The notes under the pieces: model-generated
The model's database searches: none
Told to the model about the DNA's origin: nothing
What the model saw: only the letters and a program-made list of their open reading frames with translations
Shown: in pieces, positions 15,301 to 33,010 of the stretch
How the letters are laid out: each line of letters starts with the position of its first letter
How positions within the stretch are numbered: the first letter of the stretch is position 1
From: Lasioglossum baleicum
Taxonomy: Eukaryota > Arthropoda > Insecta > Hymenoptera > Halictidae
Length of the DNA: 64,000 nucleotides
Direction of reading: 5' to 3'
Assembly: GCF_051020765.1 (NCBI RefSeq)
Contig: NW_027469307.1
Location: 163,879-227,878, forward strand
Position numbers and translations under genes: made by a program

Positions 15301-18300
15301 AACGCATAACGCATAACGCATAACGCATAACGCTTAACGCATAACGCATAACGCATAACGCATAACGCATAATGCATAACGCATAACGCTTAACGCATAG
15401 CCCATAACGCATAGCCCATAACGCATAACGCATAACGCATCGCGCATAACGCATAACGGATAACGCATAACGCATAACGCATAACGCATAACGCATAACG
15501 CATAACGCATAACGCATAACGCATAACGCATAACGCATAACGCATAACGCATAACGCATAACGCATAACGCATAACGCATAACGCATAACGCATAACGCA
15601 TAACGCATAACGCATAACGCATAACGCATAACGCATAACGCATAACGCACAACGCATAACGCATAACGCATAACGGATAACGCATAACGGATAACGCATA
15701 ACGCATAACGTATAACGCATAACGCATAACGTATAACGTATAACGCATAACGCATAACGCATAACGCATAACGCATAACGCATAACGCATAACGCATAAC
15801 GCATAACGCTTAACGCATAACGCATAACGCATAACGCATAACGCATAACGCATAACGCATAACGCTTAACGCATAACGCTTAACGCATAGCCCATAACGC
15901 ATAGCCCATAAAGCATAACGCATAACGCATCGCGCATAACGCATAACGGATAACGCATAACGCATAACGCATAACGCATAACGGATAACGCATAACGCTT
16001 AACGCATAGCCCATAGCGCATAACGCATAACGCATAACGCATAACGCATAACGCATAACGCATAACGCATAACGCATAACGCATAACGCATAACGCATAA
16101 CGCATAACGCATAACGCATAACGCTTAACACATAACGCATAACGCATAACGCATAACGCATAACGCATAATGCATAACGCATAACGCTTAACGCATAGCC
16201 CATAGCGCATAACGCATAACGCATAACGCATAACGCATAACGCATAACGCATAACGCATAACGCATAACGCATAACGCATAACGCATAACGCATAACGCA
16301 TAACGCATAACGCATAACGCATAACGCATAACGCATAACGCATAACGCATAACGCATAACGCATAACGCATAACGCATAACGCATAACGCATAACGCATA
16401 ACGCATAACGCATATCGCATAACGCATAACGCTTAACGCATAACGCTTAACGCATAACGCATTACGCATAACGCATAACGCATAACGGATAACGCATGAC
16501 GCATAACGCATAACGCATAACGCATAACGCATAACGCATAACGCATAACGCATAACGCATAACGCATAACGCATAACGCATAACGCATAACGCATAACGC
16601 ATAACGCATAACGCATAACGCATAACGCATAACGCATAACGCATAACGCATAACGCATAACGCATAACGCATAACGCATAACGCATAACGCATAACGCAT
16701 AACGCATAACGCATAACGCATAACGCATAACGCATAACGCATAACGCATAACGCATAACGCATAACGCATAACGCATAACGCATAACGCATAACGCATAA
16801 CGCATAACGCATAACGCATAACGCATAACGCATAACGCATAACGCATAACGCATAACGCATAACGCATAACGCATAACGCATAACGCATAACGCATAACG
16901 CATAACGCATAACGCATAACGCACAACGCACAACGCATAACGCATAACGGATAACGCATAACGGATAACGCATAACGCATAACGTATAACGCATAACGCA
17001 TAACGCATAACGTATAACGCATAACGCATAACGCATAACGCATAACGCATAACGCATAACGCATAACGCATAACGCTTAACGCATAACGCATAACGCATA
17101 ACGCATAACGCATAACGCATAACGCTTAACGCATAACGCTTAACGCATAGCCCATAACGCATAGCCCATAAAGCATAACGCATAACGCATCGCGCATAAC
17201 GCATAACGGATAACGCATAACGCATAACGCATAACGCATAACGGATAACGCATAACGCTTAACGCATAGCCCATAGCGCATAACGCATAACGCATAACGC
17301 ATAACGCATAACGCATAACGCATAACGCATAACGCATAACGCATAACGCATAACGCATAACGCATAACGCATAACGCATAACGCATAACGCATAACGCAT
17401 AACGCATAACGCTGAACACATAACGCATAACGCATAACGCATAACGCATAACGCATAATGCATAACGCATAACGCTTAACGCATAGCCCATAGCGCATAA
17501 CGCATAACGCATAACGCATAACGCATAACGCATAACGCATAACGCATAACGCATAACGCATAACGCATAACGCATAACGCATAACCCATAACGCATAACG
17601 CATAACGCATAACGCATAACGCTTAACGCATAACGCATAACGCATAACGCATAACGCATAACGCATAACGCATAACGCTTAACGCATAGCCCATAACGCA
17701 TAACGCATAACGCATAACGCATAACGCATAACGCATAACGCATAACGCATAACGCATAACGCATAACGCATAACGCATAACGCATAACGCATAACGCATA
17801 ACGCATAACGCATAACGCATAACGCATAACGCATAACGCATAACGCATAACGCATAACGCATAACGCATAACGCATAACGCATAACGCATAACGCATAAC
17901 GCATAACGCATAACGCATAACGCATAACGCATAACGCATAACGCATAACGCATAACGCATAACGCATAACGCATAACGCATAACGCATAACGCATAACGC
18001 ATAACGCATAACGCATAACGCATAACGCATAACGCATAACGCATAACGCATAACGCATAACGCATAACGCATAACGCATAACGCATAACGCATAACGCAT
18101 AACGCATAACGCATAACGCATAACGCATAACGCATAACGCATAACGCATAACGCATAACGCATAACGCATAACGCATAACGCATAACGCATAACGCATAA
18201 CGCATAACGCATAACGCATAACGCATAACGCATAACTCATAACGCATAACGCATAACGCATCACGCATAACGCGTAACGTATAACGCGTAACGCATAACG

Positions 18301-21300
18301 CATAACGCATAACGCATAACGCATAATGCATAACGCATAACGCTTAACGCATAGCCCATAGCGCATAACGCATAACGCATAACGCATAACGCATAACGCA
18401 TAACGCATAACGCATAACGCATAACGCATAACGCTTAACGCATAACGCATAACGCATAACGCATAACGCATAACGCATAACGCATAACGCATAACGCATA
18501 ACGCATAACGCATAACGCATAACGCATAACGCATAACGCATAACGCATAACGCATAACGCATAACGCATAACGCATAACGCATAACGCATAACGCATAAC
18601 GCATAACGCATAACGCATAACGCATAACGCATAACGCATAACGCATAACGCATAACGCATAACGGATAACGCATAACGGATAACGCATAACGCATAACGC
18701 ATAACGCATAACGCATAACGCATAACGCATAACGCATAACGCATAACGCATAACGCATAACGCATAACGCATAACGCATAACGCATAACGCATAACGCAT
18801 AACGCATAACCCATAACGCATAACGCATAACGCATAACGCATAACGCTTAACGCATAACGCATAACGCATAACGCATAACGCATAACGCATAACGCATAA
18901 CGCTTAACGCATAGCCCATAACGCATAACGCATAACGCATAACGCATAACGCATAACGCATAACGCATAACGCATAACGCATAACGCATAACGCATAACG
19001 CATAACGGATAACGCATAACGGATAACGCATAACGCATAACGTATAACGCATAACGCGTAACGTATAACGCGTAACGCATAACGCATAACGCATAACGCA
19101 TATCGCATAACGCATCACGCATAACGCTTAACGCATAACGCATAACGCATAACGCATAACGCATAACGCATAACGCATAACGCATAACGGATAACGCATA
19201 ACGCATAACGCATATCGCATAACGCATAACGCATAACGCATAACGCATAACGCATAACGCATAACGCATAACGCATAACGCATAACGCATAACGCATAAC
19301 GCATAACGCATAACGCATAACGCATAACGGATAACGCATAACGGATAACGCATAACGCATAACGTATAACGCATAACGCATAACGCATAACGCATAACGC
19401 ATAACGCATAACGCATAACGCATAACGCATAACGCATAACGCATAACGCTTAACGCATAACGCATAACGCATAACGCATAACGCATAATGCATAACGCAT
19501 AACGCTTAACGCATAGCCCATAACGCATAGCCCATAACGCATAACGCATAACGCATCGCGCATAACGCATAACGGATAACGCATAACGCATAACGCATAA
19601 CGCATAACGCATAACGCATAACGCATAACGCATAACGCATAACGCATAACGCATAACGCATAACGCATAACGCATAACGCATAACGCATAACGCATAACG
19701 CATAACGCATAACGCATAACACATAACCCATAACGCATAACGCATAACACATAACGCATAACGCTTAACGCATAACGCATAACGCATAACGCATAACGCA
19801 TAACGCATAACGCATAACGCATAATGCATAACGCATAACGCATAACGCATAACGCATAACGCATAACGCATAACGCATAACGCATAACGCATAACGCATA
19901 ACGCATAACGCATAACGCATAACGCATAACGCATAACGCATAACGCATAACGCATAACGCATAACGCATAACGCATAACGCATAACGCATAACGCATAAC
20001 GCATAACGCATAACGCATAACGCATAACGCATAACGCATAACGCATAACGCATAACGCATAACGCATAACGCATAACGCATAACGCATAACGCATAACGC
20101 ATAACGCATAACGCATAACGCATAACGCATAACGCATAACGCATAACGCATATCGCATAACGCATAACGCTTAACGCATAACGCTTAACGCATAACGCAT
20201 TACGCATAACGCATAACGCATAACGGATAACGCATGACGCATAACGCATAACGCATAACGCATAACGCATAACGCATAACGCATAACGCATAACGCATAA
20301 CGCATAACGCATAACGCATAACGCATAACGCATAACGCATAACGCATAACGCATAACGCATAACGCATAACGCATAACGCATAACGCATAACGCATAACG
20401 CATAACGCATAACGCATAACGCATAACGCATAACGCATAACGCATAACGCATAACGCATAACGCATAACGCATAACGCATAACGCATAACGCATAACGCA
20501 TAACGCATAACGCATAACGCATAACGCATAACGCATAACGCATAACGCATAACGCATAACGCATAACGCATAACGCATAACGCATAACGCATAACGCACA
20601 ACGCATAACGCATAACGCATAACGGATAACGCATAACGGATAACGCATAACGCATAACGTATAACGCATAACGCATAACGTATAACGTATAACGCATAAC
20701 GCATAACGCATAACGCATAACGCATAACGCATAACGCATAACGCATAACGCTTAACGCATAACGCATAACGCATAACGCATAACGCATAACGCATAACGC
20801 TTAACGCATAACGCTTAACGCATAGCCCATAACGCATAGCCCATAAAGCATAACGCATAACGCATCGCGCATAACGCATAACGGATAACGCATAACGCAT
20901 AACGCATAACGCATAACGCATAACGGATAACGCATAACGCTTAACGCATAGCCCATAGCGCATAACGCATAACGCATAACGCATAACGCATAACGCATAA
21001 CGCATAACGCATAACGCATAACGCATAACGCATAACGCATAACGCATAACGCATAACGCATAACGCATAACGCTTAACACATAACGCATAACGCATAACG
21101 CATAACGCATAACGCATAATGCATAACGCATAACGCTTAACGCATAGCCCATAGCGCATAACGCATAACGCATAACGCATAACGCATAACGCATAACGCA
21201 TAACGCATAACGCATAACGCATAACGCATAACGCATAACGCATAACGCATAACGCATAACGCATAACGCATAACGCATAACGCATAACGCATAACGCATA

Positions 21301-22094
21301 ACGCATAACGCATAACGCATAACGCATAACGCATAACGCATAACGCATAACGCATAACGCATAACGCATAACGCATAACGCATAACGCATAACGCATAAC
21401 GCATAACGCATAACGCATAACGCATAACGCATAACGCATAACGCATAACGCATAACGCATAACGCATAACGCATAACGCATAACGCATAACGCATAACGC
21501 ATAACGCATAACGCATAACGCATAACGCATAACGCATAACGCATAACGCATAACGCATAACGCATAACGCATAACGCATAACGCATAACGCATAACGCAT
21601 AACGCATAACGCATAACGCATAACGCATAACGCATAACGCATAACGCATAACGCATAACGCATAACGCATAACGCATAACGCATAACGCATAACGCATAA
21701 CGCATAACGCATAACGCATAACGCATAACGCATAACGCATAACGCATAACGCATAACGCATAACGCATAACGCATAACCCATAACGCATAACGCATAACG
21801 CATAACGCATAACGCTTAACGCATAACGCATAACGCATAACGCATAACGCATAACGCATAACGCTTAACGCATAGCCCATAACGCATAACGCATAACGCA
21901 TAACGCATAACGCATAACGCATAACGCATAACGCATAACGCATAACGCATAACGCATAACGCATAACGCATAACGCATAACGCATAACGGATAACGCATA
22001 ACGGATAACGCATAACGCATAACGTATAACGCATAACGCGTAACGTATAACGCGTAACGCATAACGCATAACGCATAACGCATATCGCATAACG
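9362..22094. repeat. Array domain C: 4.45-4.47-kb higher-order repeat marked by CATAAAG
   Basis: The rare unit CATAAAG, flanked by CATAGCC and followed by CATCGCG, occurs at 9859, 11462, 12722, 14332, 15907, 17167 and 20842 (A-run starts three bases later). Spacings are 1603, 1260, 1610, 1575, 1260 and 3675 bp, all multiples of 7. First-to-fourth is 4,473 bp and second-to-fifth and third-to-sixth are 4,445 bp, so three copies form a larger unit. CATATCG blocks agree: 9362 to 13807 is 4,445 bp and 11959 to 16411 is 4,452 bp. CATCACG before CTTAACG at 10517 and 14990 gives 4,473 bp again. A third copy starts at 20149 after extra material between about 17.3 and 20.1 kb. CACAACG and CGTATAAC-type variants cluster just before each CATAAAG. 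No gene is present. Confidence 0.85.
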
Positions 22095-25000
22095 CATCAC
22101 GCATAACGCTTAACGCATAACGCATAACGCATAACGCATAACGCATAACGCATAACGCATAACGCATAACGCATAACGGATAACGCATAACGCATAACGC
22201 ATATCGCATAACGCATAACGCATAACGCATAACGCATAACGCATAACGCATAACGCATAACGCATAACGCATAACGCATAACGCATAACGCATAACGCAT
22301 AACGCATAACGCATAACGCATAACGCATAACGCATAACGCATAACGCATAACGCATAACGCATAACGCATAACGCATAACGCATAACGCATAACGCATAA
22401 CGCATAACGCATAACGGATAACGCATAACGCATAACGCATATCGCATAACGCATAACGCATAACGCATAACGCATAACGCTTAACGCATAACGCATAACG
22501 CATAACGCATAACGCATAACGCATAACGCATAACGCATAACGCATAACGCATAACGCATAACGCATAACGCATAACGCATAACGCATAACGCATAACGGA
22601 TAACGCATAACGGATAACGCATAACGGATAACGCATAACGCATAACGCATAACGGATAACGCATAACGCATAACGCATAACGCATAACGCTTAACGCATA
22701 ACGCATAACGCATAACGCATAACGCATAACGCATAACGCATAACGCATAACGCATAACGCATAACGCATAACGCATAACGCATAACGCATAACGCATAAC
22801 GCATAACGCATAACGCATAACGCATAACGCATAACGCATAACGCATAACACATAACGCATAACGCATAACGCATAACGCATAACGCATAATGCATAACGC
22901 ATAACGCATAACGCATAACGCATAACGCATAACGCATAACGCATAACGCATAACGCATAACGCATAACGCATAACGCATAACGCATAACGCATAACGCAT
23001 AACGCATAACGCATAACGCATAACGCATAACGCATAACGCATAACGCATAACGCATAACGCATAACGCATAACGCATAACGCATAACGCATAACGCATAA
23101 CGCATAACGCATAACGCATAACGCATAACGCATAACGCATAACGCATAACGCATAACGCATAACGCATAACGCATAACGCATAACGCATAACGCATAACG
23201 CATAACGCATAACGCATAACGCATAACGCATAACGCATAACGCATAACGCATAACGCATAACGCATAACGCATAACGCATAACGCATAACGCATAACGCA
23301 TAACGCATAACGCATAACGCATAACGCATAACGCATAACGCATAACGCATAACGCATAACGCATAACGCATAACGCATAACGCATAACGCATAACGCATA
23401 ACGCATAACGCATAACGCATAACGCATAACGCATAACGCATAACGCATAACGCATAACGCATAACGCATAACGCATAACGCATAACGCATAACGCATAAC
23501 GCATAACGCATAACGCATAACGCATAACGCATAACGCATAACGCATAACGCATAACGCATAACGCATAACGCATAACGCATAACGCATAACGCATAACGC
23601 ATAACGCATAACGCATAACGCATAACGCATAACGCATAACGCATAACGCATAACGCATAACGCATAACGCATAACGCATAACGCATAACGCATAACGCAT
23701 AACGCATAACGCATAACGCATAACGCATAACCCATAACGCATAACGCATAACGCATAACGCATAACGCTTAACGCATAACGCATAACGCATAACGCATAA
23801 CGCATAACGCATAACGCTTAACGCATAGCCCATAACGCATAACGCATAACGCATAACGCATAACGCATAACGCATAACGCATAACGCATAACGCATAACG
23901 CATAACGCATAACGCATAACGCATAACGCATAACGCATAACGGATAACGCATAACGGATAACGCATAACGCATAACGTATAACGCATAACGCGTAACGTA
24001 TAACGCGTAACGCATAACGCATAACGCATAACGCATATCGCATAACGCATCACGCATAACGCTTAACGCATAACGCATAACGCATAACGCATAACGCATA
24101 ACGCATAACGCATAACGCATAACGCATAACGGATAACGCATAACGCATAACGCATATCGCATAACGCATAACGCATAACGCATAACGCATAACGCATAAC
24201 GCATAACGCATAACGCATAACGCATAACGCATAACGCATAACGCATAACGCATAACGCATAACGCATAACGCATAACGCATAACGCATAACGCATAACGC
24301 ATAACGCATAACGCATAACGCATAACGCATAACGCATAACGCATAACGCATAACGCATAACGCATAACGGATAACGCATAACGCATAACGCATATCGCAT
24401 AACGCATAACGCATAACGCATAACGCATAACGCTTAACGCATAACGCATAACGCATAACGCATAACGCATAACGCATAACGCATAACGCATAACGCATAA
24501 CGCATAACGCATAACGCATAACGCATAACGCATAACGCATAACGCATAACGCATAACGCATAACGCATAACGCATAACACATAACCCATAACGCATAACG
24601 CATAACGCATAACGCATAACGCTTAACGCATAACGCATAACGCATAACGCATAACGCATAACGCATAACGCATAACGCATAACGCATAATGCATAACGCA
24701 TAACGCTTAACGCATAGCCCATAACGCATAACGCATAACGCATAACGCATAACGCATAACGCATAACGCATAACGCATAACGCATAACGCATAACGCATA
24801 ACGCATAACGCATAACGCATAACGCATAACGCATAACGCATAACGCATAACGCATAACGCATAACGCATAACGCATAACGCATAACGCATAACGCATAAC
24901 GCATAACGCATAACGCATAACGCATAACGCATAACGCATAACGCATAACGCATAACGCATAACGCATAACGCATAACGCATAACGCATAACGCATAACGC

Positions 25001-27967
25001 ATAACGCATAACGCATAACGCATAACGCATAACGCATAACGCATAACGCACAACGCATAACGCATAACGCATAACGCATAACGCATAACGCATAACGCAT
25101 AACGCATAACGCATAACGCATAACGCATAACGCATAACGCATAACGCATAACGCATAACGCATAACGCATAACGCATAACGCATAACGCATAACGCATAA
25201 CGCATAACGCATAACGCATAACGCATAACGCATAACGCATAACGCATAACGCATAACGCATAACGCATAACGCATAACGCATAACGCATAACGCATAACG
25301 CATAACGCATAACGCATAACGCATAACGCATAACGCATAACGCATAACGCATAACGCATAACGCATAACGCATAACGCATAACGCATAACGGATAACGCA
25401 TAACGGATAACGCATAACGCATAACGTATAACGCATAACGCATAACGTATAACGCGTAACGCATAACGCATAACGCATAACACATATCGCATAACGCATA
25501 ACGCATAACGCTTAACGCATAACGCATAACGCATAACGCATAACGCATAACGCATAACGGATAACGCATAACGCATAACGCATATCGCATAACGCATAAC
25601 GCATAACGCATAACGCATAACGCATAATGCATAACGCATAACGCTTAACGCATAACGCATAACGCATAACGCATAACGCATAACGCATAACGCATAACGG
25701 ATAACGCATAACGCATAACGCATAACGCATAACGCATAACGCATAACGCATAACGCATAACGCATAACGCATAACGCATAACGCATAACGCATAACGCAT
25801 AACGCATAACGCATAACGCATAACGCATAACGCATAACGCATAACGCATAACGCATAACGCATAACGCATAACGCATAACGCATAACGCATAACGCATAA
25901 CGCATAACGCATAACGCATAACGCATAACGCATAACGCATAACGCATAACGCATAACGCATAACGCATAACGCATAACGCATAACGCATAACGCATAACG
26001 CATAACGCATAACGCATAACGCATAACGCATAACGCATAACGCATAACGCATAACGCATAACGCATAACGCATAACGCATAACGCATAACGCATAACGCA
26101 TAACGCATAACGCATAACGCATAACGCATAACGCATAACGCATAACGCATAACGCATAACGCATAACGCATAACGCATAACGCATAACGCATAACGCATA
26201 ACGCATAACGCATAACGCATAACGCATAACGCATAACGCATAACGCATAACGCATAACGCATAACGCATAACGCATAACGCATAACGCATAACGCATAAC
26301 GCATAACGCATAACGCATAACGCATAACGCATAACGCATAACGCATAACGCATAACGCATAACGCATAACGCATAACGCATAACGCATAACGCATAACGC
26401 ATAACGCATAACGCATAACGCATAACGCATAACGCATAACGCATAACGCATAACGCATAACGCATAACGCATAACGCATAACGCATAACGCATAACGCAT
26501 AACGCATAACGCATAACGCATAACGCATAACGCATAACGCATAACGGATAACGCATAACGGATAACGCATAACGCATAACGTATAACGCATAACGCATAA
26601 CGTATAACGCGTAACGCATAACGCATAACGCATAACACATATCGCATAACGCATAACGCATAACGCTTAACGCATAACGCATAACGCATAACGCATAACG
26701 CATAACGCATAACGGATAACGCATAACGCATAACGCATATCGCATAACGCATAACGCATAACGCATAACGCATAACGCATAATGCATAACGCATAACGCT
26801 TAACGCATAACGCATAACGCATAACGCATAACGCATAACGCATAACGCATAACGGATAACGCATAACGCATAACGCATATCGCATAACGCATAACGCATA
26901 ACGCATAACGCATAACGCTTAACGCATAACGCATAACGCATAACGCATAACGCATAACGCATAACGCATAACGCATAACGCATAACGCATAACGCATAAC
27001 GCATAACGCATAACGCATAACGCATAACGCATAACGCATAACGCATAACGCATAACGCATAACGCATAACGCATAACGCATAACGCATAACGCATAACGC
27101 ATAACGCATAACGCATAACGCATAACGCATAACGCATAACGCATAACGCATAACGCATAACGCATAACGCATAACGCATAACGCATAACGCATAACGCAT
27201 AACGCATAACGCATAACGCATAACGCATAACGCATAACGCATAACGCATAACGCATAACGCATAACGCATAACGCATAACGCATAACGCATAACGCATAA
27301 CGCATAACGCATAACGCATAACGCATAACGCATAACGCATAACGCATAACGCATAACGCATAACGCATAACGCATAACGCATAACGCATAACGCATAACG
27401 CATAACGCATAACGCATAACGCATAACGCATAACGCATAACGCATAACGCATAACGCATAACGCATAACGCATAACGCATAACGCATAACGCATAACGCT
27501 TAACGCATAACGCATAACGCATAACGCATAACGCATAACGCATAACGCATAACGCATAACGCATAACGCATAACGCATAACGCATAACGCATAACGCATA
27601 ACGCATAACGCATAACGCATAACGCATAACGCATAACGCATAACGCATAACGCATAACGCATAACGCATAACGCATAACGCATAACGCATAACGCATAAC
27701 GCATAACGCATAACGCATAACGCATAACGCATAACGCATAACGCATAACGCATAACGCATAACGCATAACGCATAACGCATAACGCATAACGCATAACGC
27801 ATAACGCATAACGCATAACGCATAACGCATAACGCATAACGCATAACGCATAACGCATAACGCATAACGCATAACGCATAACGCATAACGCATAACGCAT
27901 AACGCATAACGCATAACGCATAACGCATAACGCATAACGCATAACGCATAACGCATAACGCATAACG
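22095..27967. repeat. Array domain D: pure-rich, with 1,953-bp and 1,155-bp duplications
   Basis: Two perfect runs dominate: 22893-23725 (119 units) and 25707-26546 (120 units). A variant cluster is repeated at 1,953 bp (279 units): CATCACG 22095/24048, GATAACG 22179/24132 and a second GATAACG 22417/24370. A different cluster is repeated at 1,155 bp (165 units), with GATAACG at 25392/26547, followed in each copy by a CATAACA-CATATCG pair, CTTAACG, GATAACG and CATAATG. The left limit is arbitrary because domain C landmarks fade gradually. No unique sequence is seen. Confidence 0.75.
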
Positions 27968-30900
27968 CTTAACGCATAGCCCATAGCGCATAACGCATAA
28001 CGCATAACGCATAACGCATAACGCATAACGCATAACGCATAACGCATAACGCATAACGCATAACGCATAACGCATAACGCATAACGCATAACGCATAACG
28101 CATAACGCATAACGCATAACGCATAACGCATAACGCATAACGCATAACGCATAACGCATAACGCATAACGCATAACGCATAACGCATAACGCATAACGCA
28201 TAACGCATAACGCATAACGCATAACGCATAACGCATAACGCATAACGCATAACGCATAACGCATAACGCATAACGCATAACGCATAACGCATAACGCATA
28301 ACGCATAACGCATAACGCATAACGCATAACGCATAACGCATAACGCATAACGCATAACGCATAACGCATAACGCATAACGCATAACGCATAACGCATAAC
28401 GCATAACGCATAACGCATAACGCATAACGCATAACGCATAACGCATAACGCATAACGCATAACGCATAACGCATAACGCATCACGCATAACGCGTAACGT
28501 ATAACGCGTAACGCATAACGCATAACGCATAACGCATAACGCATAATGCATAACGCATAACGCTTAACGCATAGCCCATAGCGCATAACGCATAACGCAT
28601 AACGCATAACGCATAACGCATAACGCATAACGCATAACGCATAACGCATAACGCTTAACGCATAACGCATAACGCATAACGCATAACGCATAACGCATAA
28701 CGCATAACGCATAACGCATAACGCATAACGCATAACGCATAACGCATAACGCATAACGCATAACGCATAACGCATAACGCATAACGCATAACGCATAACG
28801 CATAACGCATAACGCATAACGCATAACGCATAACGCATAACGCATAACGCATAACGCATAACGCATAACGCATAACGCATAACGCATAACGCATAACGCA
28901 TAACGCATAACGCATAACGCATAACGCATAACGCATAACGCATAACGCATAACGCATAACGCATAACGCATAACGCATAACGCATAACGCATAACGCATA
29001 ACGCATAACGCATAACGCATAACGCATAACGCATAACGCATAACGCATAACGCATAACGCATAACGCATAACGCATAACGCATAACGCATAACCCATAAC
29101 GCATAACGCATAACGCATAACGCATAACGCTTAACGCATAACGCATAACGCATAACGCATAACGCATAACGCATAACGCATAACGCATAACGCATAACGC
29201 TTAACGCATAGCCCATAACGCATAACGCATAACGCATAACACATAACGCATAACGCATAACGCATAACGCATAACGCATAACGCATAACGCATAACGCAT
29301 AACGCATAACGCATAACGCATAACGCATAACGCATAACGCATAACGCATAACGCATAACGCATAACGCATAACGCATAACGCATAACGCATAACGCATAA
29401 CGCATAACGCATAACGCATAACGCATAACGCATAACGCATAACGCATAACGCATAACGCATAACGCATAACGCATAACGCATAACGCATAACGCATAACG
29501 CATAACGCATAACGCATAACGCATAACGCATAACGCATAACGCATAACGCATAACGCATAACGCATACCGCATAACGCATAACGAATAACGCATAACGCA
29601 TAACGCATAACGCATAACGCATAACGCATAACGCATAACGCATAACGCATAACGCATAACGCATAACGCATAACGCATAACGCATAACGCATAACGCATA
29701 ACGCATAACGCATAACGCATAACGCATAACGCATAACGCATAACGCATAACGCATAACGCATAACGCATAACGCATAACGCATAACGCATAACGCATAAC
29801 GCATAACGCATAACGCATAACGCATAACGCATAACGCATAACGCATAACGCATAACGCATAACGCATAACGCATAACGCATAACGCATAACGCATAACGC
29901 ATAACGCATAACGCATAACGCATAACGCATAACGCATAACGCATAACGCATAACGCATAACGCATAACGCATAACGCATAACGCATAACGCATAACGCAT
30001 AACGCATAACGCATAACGCATAACGCATAACGCATAACGCATAACGCATAACGCATAACGCTTAACGCATAACGCATAACGCATAACGCATAACGCATAA
30101 CGCATAACGCATAACGCATAACGCTTAACGCATAGCCCATAACGCATAACGCATAACGCATCACGCATAACGCGTAACGTATAACGCGTAACGCATAACG
30201 CATAACGCATAACGCATAACGCATAATGCATAACGCATAACGCTTAACGCATAGCCCATAGCGCATAACGCATAACGCATAACGCATAACGCATAACGCA
30301 TAACGCATAACGCATAACGCATAACGCATAACGCATAACGCATAACGCATAACGCATAACGCATAACGCATAACGCATAACGCATAACGCATAACGCATA
30401 ACGCATAACGCATAACGCATAACGCATAACGCATAACGCATAACGCATAACGCATAACGCATAACGCATAACGCATAACGCATAACGCATAACGCATAAC
30501 GCATAACGCATAACGCATAACGCATAACGCATAACGCATAACGCATAACGCATAACGCATAACGCATAACGCATAACGCATAACGCATAACGCATAACGC
30601 ATAACGCATAACGCATAACGCATAACGCATAACGCATAACGCATAACGCATAACGCATAACGCATAACGCATAACGCATAACGCATAACGCATAACGCAT
30701 AACGCATAACGCATAACGCATAACGCATAACGCATAACGCATAACGCATAACGCATAACGCATAACGCATAACGCATAACGCATAACGCTTAACGCATAG
30801 CCCATAGCGCATAACGCATAACGCATAACGCATAACGCATAACGCATAACGCATAACGCATAACGCATAACGCATAACGCATAACGCATAACGCATAACG

Positions 30901-33010
30901 CATAACGCATAACGCATAACGCATAACGCATAACGCATAACGCATCACGCATAACGCGTAACGTATAACGCGTAACGCATAACGCATAACGCATAACGCA
31001 TAACGCATAATGCATAACGCATAACGCTTAACGCATAGCCCATAGCGCATAACGCATAACGCATAACGCATAACGCATAACGCATAACGCATAACGCATA
31101 ACGCATAACGCATAACGCATAACGCTTAACGCATAACGCATAACGCATAACGCATAACGCATAACGCATAACGCATAACGCATAACGCATAACGCATAAC
31201 GCATAACGCATAACGCATAACGCATAACGCATAACGCATAACGCATAACGCATAACGCATAACGCATAACGCATAACGCATAACGCATAACGCATAACGC
31301 ATAACGCATAACGCATAACGCATAACGCATAACGCATAACGCATAACGCATAACGCATAACGCATAACGCATAACGCATAACGCATAACGCATAACGCAT
31401 AACGCATAACGCATAACGCATAACGCATAACGCATAACGCATAACGCATAACGCATAACGCATAACGCATAACGCATAACGCATAACGCATAACGCATAA
31501 CGCATAACGCATAACGCATAACACATAACCCATAACGCATAACGCATAACGCATAACGCATAACGCTTAACGCATAACGCATAACGCATAACGCATAACG
31601 CATAACGCATAACGCATAACGCATAACGCTTAACGCATAGCCCATAACGCATAACGCATAACGCATAACACATAACGCATAACGCATAACGCATAACGCA
31701 TAACGCATAACGCATAACGCATAACGCATAACGCATAACGCATAACGCATAACGCATAACGCATAACGCATAACGCATAACGCATAACGCATAACGCATA
31801 ACGCATAACGCATAACGCATAACGCATAACGCATAACGCATAACGCATAACGCATAACGCATAACGCATAACGCATAACGCATAACGCATAACGCATAAC
31901 GCATAACGCATAACGCATAACGCATAACGCATAACGCATAACGCATAACGCATAACGCATAACGCATAACGCATAACGCATAACGCATAACGCATAACGC
32001 ATAACGCATAACGCATACCGCATAACGCATAACGAATAACGCATAACGCATAACGCATAACGCATAACGCATAACGCATAACGCATAACGCATAACGCAT
32101 AACGCATAACGCATAACGCATAACGCATAACGCATAACGCATAACGCATAACGCATAACGCATAACGCATAACGCATAACGCATAACGCATAACGCATAA
32201 CGCATAACGCATAACGCATAACGCATAACGCATAACGCATAACGCATAACGCATAACGCATAACGCATAACGCATAACGCATAACGCATAACGCATAACG
32301 CATAACGCATAACGCATAACGCATAACGCATAACGCATAACGCATAACGCATAACGCATAACGCATAACGCATAACGCATAACGCATAACGCATAACGCA
32401 TAACGCATAACGCATAACGCATAACGCATAACGCATAACGCATAACGCATAACGCATAACGCATAACGCATAACGCATAACGCATAACGCATAACGCTTA
32501 ACGCATAACGCATAACGCATAACGCATAACGCATAACGCATAACGCATAACGCTTAACGCATAGCCCATAACGCATAACGCATAACGCATCACGCATAAC
32601 GCGTAACGTATAACGCGTAACGCATAACGCATAACGCATAACGCATAACGCATAATGCATAACGCATAACGCTTAACGCATAGCCCATAACGCATAACGC
32701 ATAACGCATAACGCATAACGCATAACGCATAACGCATAACGCATAACGCATAACGCATAACGCATAACGCATAACGCATAACGCATAACGCATAACGCAT
32801 AACGCATAACGCATAACGCATAACGCATAGCGCATAACGCATAACGCATAACGCATAACGCATAACGCATAACGCATAACGCATAACGCATAACGCATAA
32901 CGCATAACGCATAACGCATAACGCATATCGCATAACGCATAACGCATAACGCATAACGCATAACGCTTAACGCATAACGCATAACGCATAACGCATAATG
33001 CATAACGCAT
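27968..33010. repeat. Array domain E: repeat of about 2.45 kb
   Basis: The pair CATACCG then AATAACG appears only twice here, with CATACCG at 29564 and 32014, exactly 2,450 bp (350 units) apart. CATCACG followed by two CGTAACG units lies at 28479, 30159, 30943 and 32588; 28479 to 30943 is 2,464 bp and 30159 to 32588 is 2,429 bp, consistent with the same duplication after gain or loss of a few units. A related cluster lies far upstream in domain C, with CATCACG at 18259. CATAGCC followed by CATAGCG begins most clusters. The intervals are long perfect runs. Confidence 0.75.
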
